A DNA stretch of 18,754 bases, taken from the NCBI GenBank assembly GCA_039925145.1, contig JBDSZL010000082.1:1-18754 (forward strand). Direction: 5' to 3'. The notes below the pieces were generated by a model. That model was not told the DNA's origin. It worked only from the letters and a program-made list of their open reading frames with translations, and made no database searches. Of the stretch, positions 15,211 to 18,754 are shown one piece after another. Source of the stretch: JBDSZL01 sp039925145 (GTDB lineage Bacteria > Acidobacteriota > Vicinamibacteria > Vicinamibacterales > SCN-69-37). A program made the position numbers and the translations under genes. The first letter of the stretch is position 1; every line of letters begins with the position of its first letter.

Positions 15211-16785
15211 ATGCGAATGAAAAGGTTGCTGGCAATCGTGTTGGTGGTGTCGGGCGGCACACTGCTCGCGTCCGAAACCCTCACCGAGGGTGTGGATAAC
15301 GCCCGGACCGGCTGGGTCAGGGACGAGAAGGTTTTCACGCCCGCGAATGTGGCAAGCTCCAAGCTCCTCTGGAAGCTGAAGCTCGAGAGCACGCCTCGGG
15401 CGATGCACAACCTCTTCGCACCGCTCATCGCCGACCACGTGACGACGGCGCAGGGGCCGCGCGAGATTGGGCTGGTCGCGGGTGTGACGGACGACCTGTT
15501 CGGCATCGACGTCGCGACAGGCCGCCAGATCTGGCACCGGCACTTCGACACCACGTTGACCAACCTGGCTCCCGTGAACAACACGCTCTGTCCCGGTGGC
15601 CAAACGGCCGTGCCGACCATGGCCGAAACCTCGCCGGGGAAGTACACCGTGTACGCCGTGTCCTGGGACGGGCGGCTGCGTCAGGTCAATCTCGCCGACG
15701 GTCTGGATGTCGCCCCGGCCGAGAAGTTCATGCCGGGCAACGGCAAACCGTACGCGTTGAACCTGTTCAAGGGCGTGATCTATACCGCCAGCGCGCAGGG
15801 GTGCGGCGGCCTGACCAACGCGTTCTATTCCTTCGATCTCGCCTCGCGGCGCGCCAGTTCGTTCCTCCCCGCGGGGGGCGGCCTCTGGGGCCGGCGCGGC
15901 GCATCGATCGCCCCTGACGGCACGGTCTACCTCGGGACGGGTGATGGCCAATTCGACCCCACGGCACGACGCCTGGGTAATGCCATCCTCGGCGTGAAGC
16001 TCGATGCGAACAAGCAGCTGCAGCTCGCGGACTACTTCGGAGCGCCCAATGCGAACTGGCTGTGGCGCCGTGACCTGGACGTGAACACGACCCCGGTGGT
16101 CATCGACTATCGGAATCGGAAGTTCCTGGTCGGCACGAGCAAGGAATGCAAATTGTGGCTGCTCGATCGCGACTCGCTGGGCGGAGACGACCATCGCACG
16201 GCGCTCTACACCACGCCGCTGATCTGCAATGACGCGCAGGCCTTCGATGGGCGCGGCAGCTGGGGCGCCATCAGTGCCTGGCAGGACGCGAGCGGCACGC
16301 AATGGGTGCTGCTGCCGTTCTGGGGACCGGTCAGCACCAAGTTCGAAGCGCCCATCGAACACAGCCGGCCGAAGGGTGGCGGTGTCGCGGCGATGAAGCT
16401 CGAGCAACGCGCCGGCAAGTGGCAATTGACTCCCGCATGGCTCTCGCGCGACATGGACCTGGCCGAAGAAGTCATCATCGCCAACGGCATCGTATTCACC
16501 TACGCGGCCGGCGAAGACGCCACGCAGGTGACGCCCGACCGCGCGTGGGACGATCCGGCCGGTGCCGCCTCCGGCGGCGGCCTGAGCAGCGGTCCCGACC
16601 GCCGCATTCCCGGGTCGCGCAAGGCCGCGTTATACGCGCTCGACGCGCAGACCGGCAAGGAGCTCTGGTCGAGCGGGACCCAGATCGAATCGTGGAATCA
16701 CTTCAGCGGGCTCACCGTCGCGAATGGCCGGGCGTACATCGCCACCTTCGACGGCACGCTCTACAGCTTTGGCGTGGCCCGGTAG
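15211..16785 (+). CDS. Secreted PQQ-like beta-propeller repeat protein (first of pair)
   Basis: A 524-residue exported protein of the PQQ-binding-like beta-propeller superfamily. Residues 1-21 are a signal peptide (RMKRLLAIVLVVSGGTLLASE). The mature part starts with the DNARTGWVRDEK segment typical of quinoprotein-dehydrogenase-like propellers, then blade motifs such as LFGIDVATGRQIWHRHF (residues 96-112), VYAVSWDGRLRQVN (148-160), GTVYLGTGDGQFD, KLWLLDRDSLGG and, at the end, ALYALDAQTGKELWSSG and AYIATFDGTLYSFG. I see no vicinal-Cys pair or catalytic Asp of true PQQ alcohol dehydrogenases, so binding of PQQ is not implied. The start ATG at 15211 follows AGGGGAG; an ATG two codons later is a fair alternative. 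Only 13 bp separate it from the paralogous downstream gene, so the two form an operon. Confidence 0.87.
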   Translation: MRMKRLLAIVLVVSGGTLLASETLTEGVDNARTGWVRDEKVFTPANVASSKLLWKLKLESTPRAMHNLFAPLIADHVTTAQGPREIGLVAGVTDDLFGIDVATGRQIWHRHFDTTLTNLAPVNNTLCPGGQTAVPTMAETSPGKYTVYAVSWDGRLRQVNLADGLDVAPAEKFMPGNGKPYALNLFKGVIYTASAQGCGGLTNAFYSFDLASRRASSFLPAGGGLWGRRGASIAPDGTVYLGTGDGQFDPTARRLGNAILGVKLDANKQLQLADYFGAPNANWLWRRDLDVNTTPVVIDYRNRKFLVGTSKECKLWLLDRDSLGGDDHRTALYTTPLICNDAQAFDGRGSWGAISAWQDASGTQWVLLPFWGPVSTKFEAPIEHSRPKGGGVAAMKLEQRAGKWQLTPAWLSRDMDLAEEVIIANGIVFTYAAGEDATQVTPDRAWDDPAGAASGGGLSSGPDRRIPGSRKAALYALDAQTGKELWSSGTQIESWNHFSGLTVANGRAYIATFDGTLYSFGVAR

Positions 16786-16798
16786 GCGGAGGACTTGT

Positions 16799-18661
16799 AT
16801 GAATATGAAACGTCTTTTTGCGGTGTGCGCGACATCTCTGGTGGCCGGGGGCGTCACGTTTGCCCAGATCGGCCGCGGCGGGTCCGAGTGGGTGACGGCA
16901 TTTGCAGACGCGCAGCGAACCTCCTGGATCCGGTCCGATCCGAAGATCTCCCTCGAGGCGATGTCCAAGCCCGGCTTCGAACTGCAATGGAAGACGAAGC
17001 TCGAGACGCAGCCGCCTGGGCGGGTGGCGCTGTCGCAGGGCGTCACGGCAAATGGCGTGACGCTCTTCGTGCCCATGTCGATCGTCGTGGGCAGCAACAA
17101 CAACCTGTATGGCCTGGATAACGACACGGGCTACGTCGTGTGGCAGCGCCGCTTCGATGTGCCGGCGGCGGCCACACCCGCGGGCTGTGCCGGCGGAAGC
17201 ACCCCGGCCGCCACGCGCATCGTCAATGTCACGCCACCGCCGCTGACCGCGCCGGTGGCGGGGGCCGGTGGGGGAGGCGGCCGCGCTGGCGCGGGGTACC
17301 GCAGCCTGCTCGGCGAACCCGGTGAGGGCGTGCCTGTCGAGGCGCGCGCCGGCGGCGCCGCTGGTGCCCCTCCCGTGGGCAATCCGGCCGGCGCGCGCGG
17401 CGCGGTGCCGCAGGGGGCGCCAGCGCCTGGCGCTGACGCCGGCCGTGGCGTGGCACCGGCCGGGGCGAGAGCCGGTGGCGGTGGGGCTGGACGCGGTGCG
17501 CAAGGCGCCGGCATTCCGGGTGCGCCGGCGGCAGGTGGAGGCGGCGGATTGGGTCGCGGCGGCTCCCGTGTGGTCTACACCGTATCCAGTGACGGCATGC
17601 TGCGTGTGGTTGGCCTGCCCTCGGGCAAGGACATCCAGAAACCGGCCCCGTTCATTCCCGCTCCGGCTCGGTGGAGCGACGCGATCGCCGTGAACACGAC
17701 CCTCTACGCCGCCACGTCCGGCACCTGCGGAGGTGCACCCAACGGCGTGTGGGCAATCGATCTGGCCGCGGAGAACAAACCGGTGGTCTCATGGCGCACC
17801 AATGGCGGCGCGGTCGTTGGGGCGGTGGCGTTCACGACCGATGGCAGCACGTTGCTCGTTGCAGTGGGGCCGGGTCAGGCGACAGGTGACGGCAAGGCGA
17901 ATGCAATCGTGGCGCTCGATCCCAAGACCCTGCAGATGAAGGATTGGTACACGCAGCCAACGGCTGAGTTCGTCACCGGTCCCATGGTGTTCCGTCACAA
18001 CAACACGGACGTGGTCGCGGCGGGCACGAAGGACGGCCGCATCGTGCTGCTCGATGCCTCGTCGCTCGGCGGCACCAATCACACCACACCGCTGCACGCC
18101 TCACGGGCGCTCGGCGGCACGTTCTCTGCCGAAGCGCTCGCCACCTGGCAGCAGGTGACAGCGGTCCCCGGAGCGGCGCCGGCGGCCCCGGCTCCTCCGG
18201 CTGGCGCTCCGGTGCCACCTGGCGCGGCTCCGGACGCAGGCGTGATCCTCGGTGCACGCTGGATTCTTGCATCGGTCAACGGACGGCCCGCGGGGGCACA
18301 AGCTACCAACGGCGCGTTGACGACGGGCGGCGTCATAGCCCTCAAGCTCGTCGGGACGGGCAGCGCGCTCGCGCTCGAGCCGGCGTGGACCTCGCACAAT
18401 CTGTCGATGCCGGCTACACCGATCATCGTGAACGGCGTCGTGTTCGCGCTGGGCACCGGCCGTTCGGCCGGGACCGGCGCGGGAACACCGGCCGTGCTTC
18501 ATGCGTATGACGGCGCGACCGGCAAGGCGTTGTGGAACAGCCAGCGAATAATCACAAGCGCCGCGGCGCCAGGCAGCTTCTGGAGCGGGTTCGGTCAGAC
18601 ATACGTCGGCACCGGCGACGGAACGATCTACTCGTTCGGCTTTCGTGACGAACGCCGGTAG
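16799..18661 (+). CDS. Secreted PQQ-like beta-propeller protein with Gly/Ala/Pro-rich inserts (second of pair)
   Basis: A 620-residue paralogue of the preceding protein. Residues 1-23 are a signal peptide (MKRLFAVCATSLVAGGVTFAQ). Shared landmarks are the N-terminal DAQRTSWIRSDPK segment, NLYGLDNDTGYVVWQRRFD (102-120), the GRIVLLDASSLGGTNHTTPL blade (413-432) and the closing ATGKALWNSQ and GDGTIYSFGF. It is about 100 residues longer because of two low-complexity inserts: residues 145-256, almost entirely Gly, Ala, Pro and Arg, and residues 456-482, Pro/Ala-rich. Both probably form flexible loops between blades. The start ATG at 16799 has GGAGGA five bases upstream; an ATG two codons later is possible. 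Operon with the upstream gene. As with its paralogue, no catalytic quinoprotein residues are evident, so the role is unknown. Confidence 0.87.
   Translation: MNMKRLFAVCATSLVAGGVTFAQIGRGGSEWVTAFADAQRTSWIRSDPKISLEAMSKPGFELQWKTKLETQPPGRVALSQGVTANGVTLFVPMSIVVGSNNNLYGLDNDTGYVVWQRRFDVPAAATPAGCAGGSTPAATRIVNVTPPPLTAPVAGAGGGGGRAGAGYRSLLGEPGEGVPVEARAGGAAGAPPVGNPAGARGAVPQGAPAPGADAGRGVAPAGARAGGGGAGRGAQGAGIPGAPAAGGGGGLGRGGSRVVYTVSSDGMLRVVGLPSGKDIQKPAPFIPAPARWSDAIAVNTTLYAATSGTCGGAPNGVWAIDLAAENKPVVSWRTNGGAVVGAVAFTTDGSTLLVAVGPGQATGDGKANAIVALDPKTLQMKDWYTQPTAEFVTGPMVFRHNNTDVVAAGTKDGRIVLLDASSLGGTNHTTPLHASRALGGTFSAEALATWQQVTAVPGAAPAAPAPPAGAPVPPGAAPDAGVILGARWILASVNGRPAGAQATNGALTTGGVIALKLVGTGSALALEPAWTSHNLSMPATPIIVNGVVFALGTGRSAGTGAGTPAVLHAYDGATGKALWNSQRIITSAAAPGSFWSGFGQTYVGTGDGTIYSFGFRDERR
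17231..17567 (+). repeat. Low-complexity Gly/Ala/Pro-coding segment
   Basis: About 340 bp inside the second propeller gene with extreme GC content and codons almost only for Gly, Ala, Pro and Arg. It is not a regular tandem repeat; short units such as GGGG, AGA and PGA recur irregularly. The paralogue has a few residues at this place, so the segment was probably gained by expansion of a loop. Confidence 0.7.
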
Positions 18662-18753
18662 CAGAGTCGATCGCAACGCCAGCGGAAGAGCCGGCCGGCG
18701 ATCTTCAGTGCCACGAACGGTACCGCAGGACCGCCGAAGGTCGGCACTTTGAG
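18628..18753 (-). CDS. Possible 3' end of a minus-strand gene cut by the window edge
   Basis: From the window edge a minus-strand frame stays open for 41 codons and stops with TAG at 18628, overlapping the end of the propeller gene by about 30 bp. Its translation includes VPTFGGPAVPFVALKIAGRL, which has more protein-like composition than the other frames here. I do not recognise the family and the frame is too short to be sure. It is listed because it would explain the otherwise empty last 90 bp. Confidence 0.25.
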   Translation of the reverse strand, partial: LKVPTFGGPAVPFVALKIAGRLFRWRCDRLCYRRSSRKPNE

Positions 18754-18754
18754 C

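Noticed and set aside
15196..16425. A 409-codon minus-strand ORF antisense to the first propeller gene.
   Set aside because: Its composition (Arg/Ala/Gly-rich) is that of a shadow frame; the plus-strand frame has a signal peptide, propeller motifs and a ribosome-binding site.

Overview
The window is about 18.75 kb of high-GC bacterial chromosome. Its gene content points to Acidobacteriota, most likely a Vicinamibacteria-type (subdivision 6) genome. The evidence is two VWFA-related secreted proteins of the acidobacterial kind, a very large Oar-like TonB-dependent receptor with an N-terminal carboxypeptidase-regulatory-like domain, and paired secreted PQQ-like propeller proteins beside a creatininase-family hydrolase. 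This assignment rests on family knowledge; no search was run.

Region 1 (1-3740) is housekeeping. On the minus strand an HU/IHF-type DNA-binding protein overlaps a site-2-protease-family membrane protein by GTGA, behind a candidate promoter and a roughly 180-nt leader with several inverted repeats. On the plus strand follow the ribosome-assembly GTPase Der, a MerR-type regulator with an extended -10 promoter, and tRNA-Pro(GGG) with a strong intrinsic terminator.

Region 2 (3740-5140) holds small accessory genes: a stand-alone BLUF blue-light sensor, a 67-residue glycine-zipper membrane protein on the minus strand, and a 71-codon open frame. That frame looks like a collapsed remnant of the response-regulator/thioredoxin-reductase fusion family, keeping its N-terminus and pieces of its C-terminal half.

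Region 3 (5140-13572) starts with an unusual regulator, an IclR-type winged helix fused to a sugar-type periplasmic-binding-protein domain. Then come a divergent pair (a VWA protein on minus, the large TonB receptor on plus) separated by about 390 bp containing four GGAA/TTCC- or GTTC/GAAC-type dyads, a terminator, a sugar epimerase of the D-tagatose/D-psicose 3-epimerase type with all metal ligands, and a second VWA protein.

Region 4 (13569-18661) has a creatininase-family metallohydrolase on minus, whose stop codon interlocks with that of the upstream VWA gene in a shared CTAG. After a 577-bp gap comes a two-gene operon of paralogous secreted PQQ-like beta-propeller proteins, the second carrying a roughly 110-residue Gly/Ala/Pro-rich insert. 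The last 100 bp may hold the 3' end of another minus-strand gene.

A reasonable reading of regions 3 and 4 is a locus that senses a sugar-like ligand (IclR-PBP fusion), takes it up across the outer membrane (TonB receptor) and converts it inside the cell (epimerase, perhaps the creatininase-family amidohydrolase), with secreted propeller and VWA proteins in support. The substrate is unknown and the functional link is inference.
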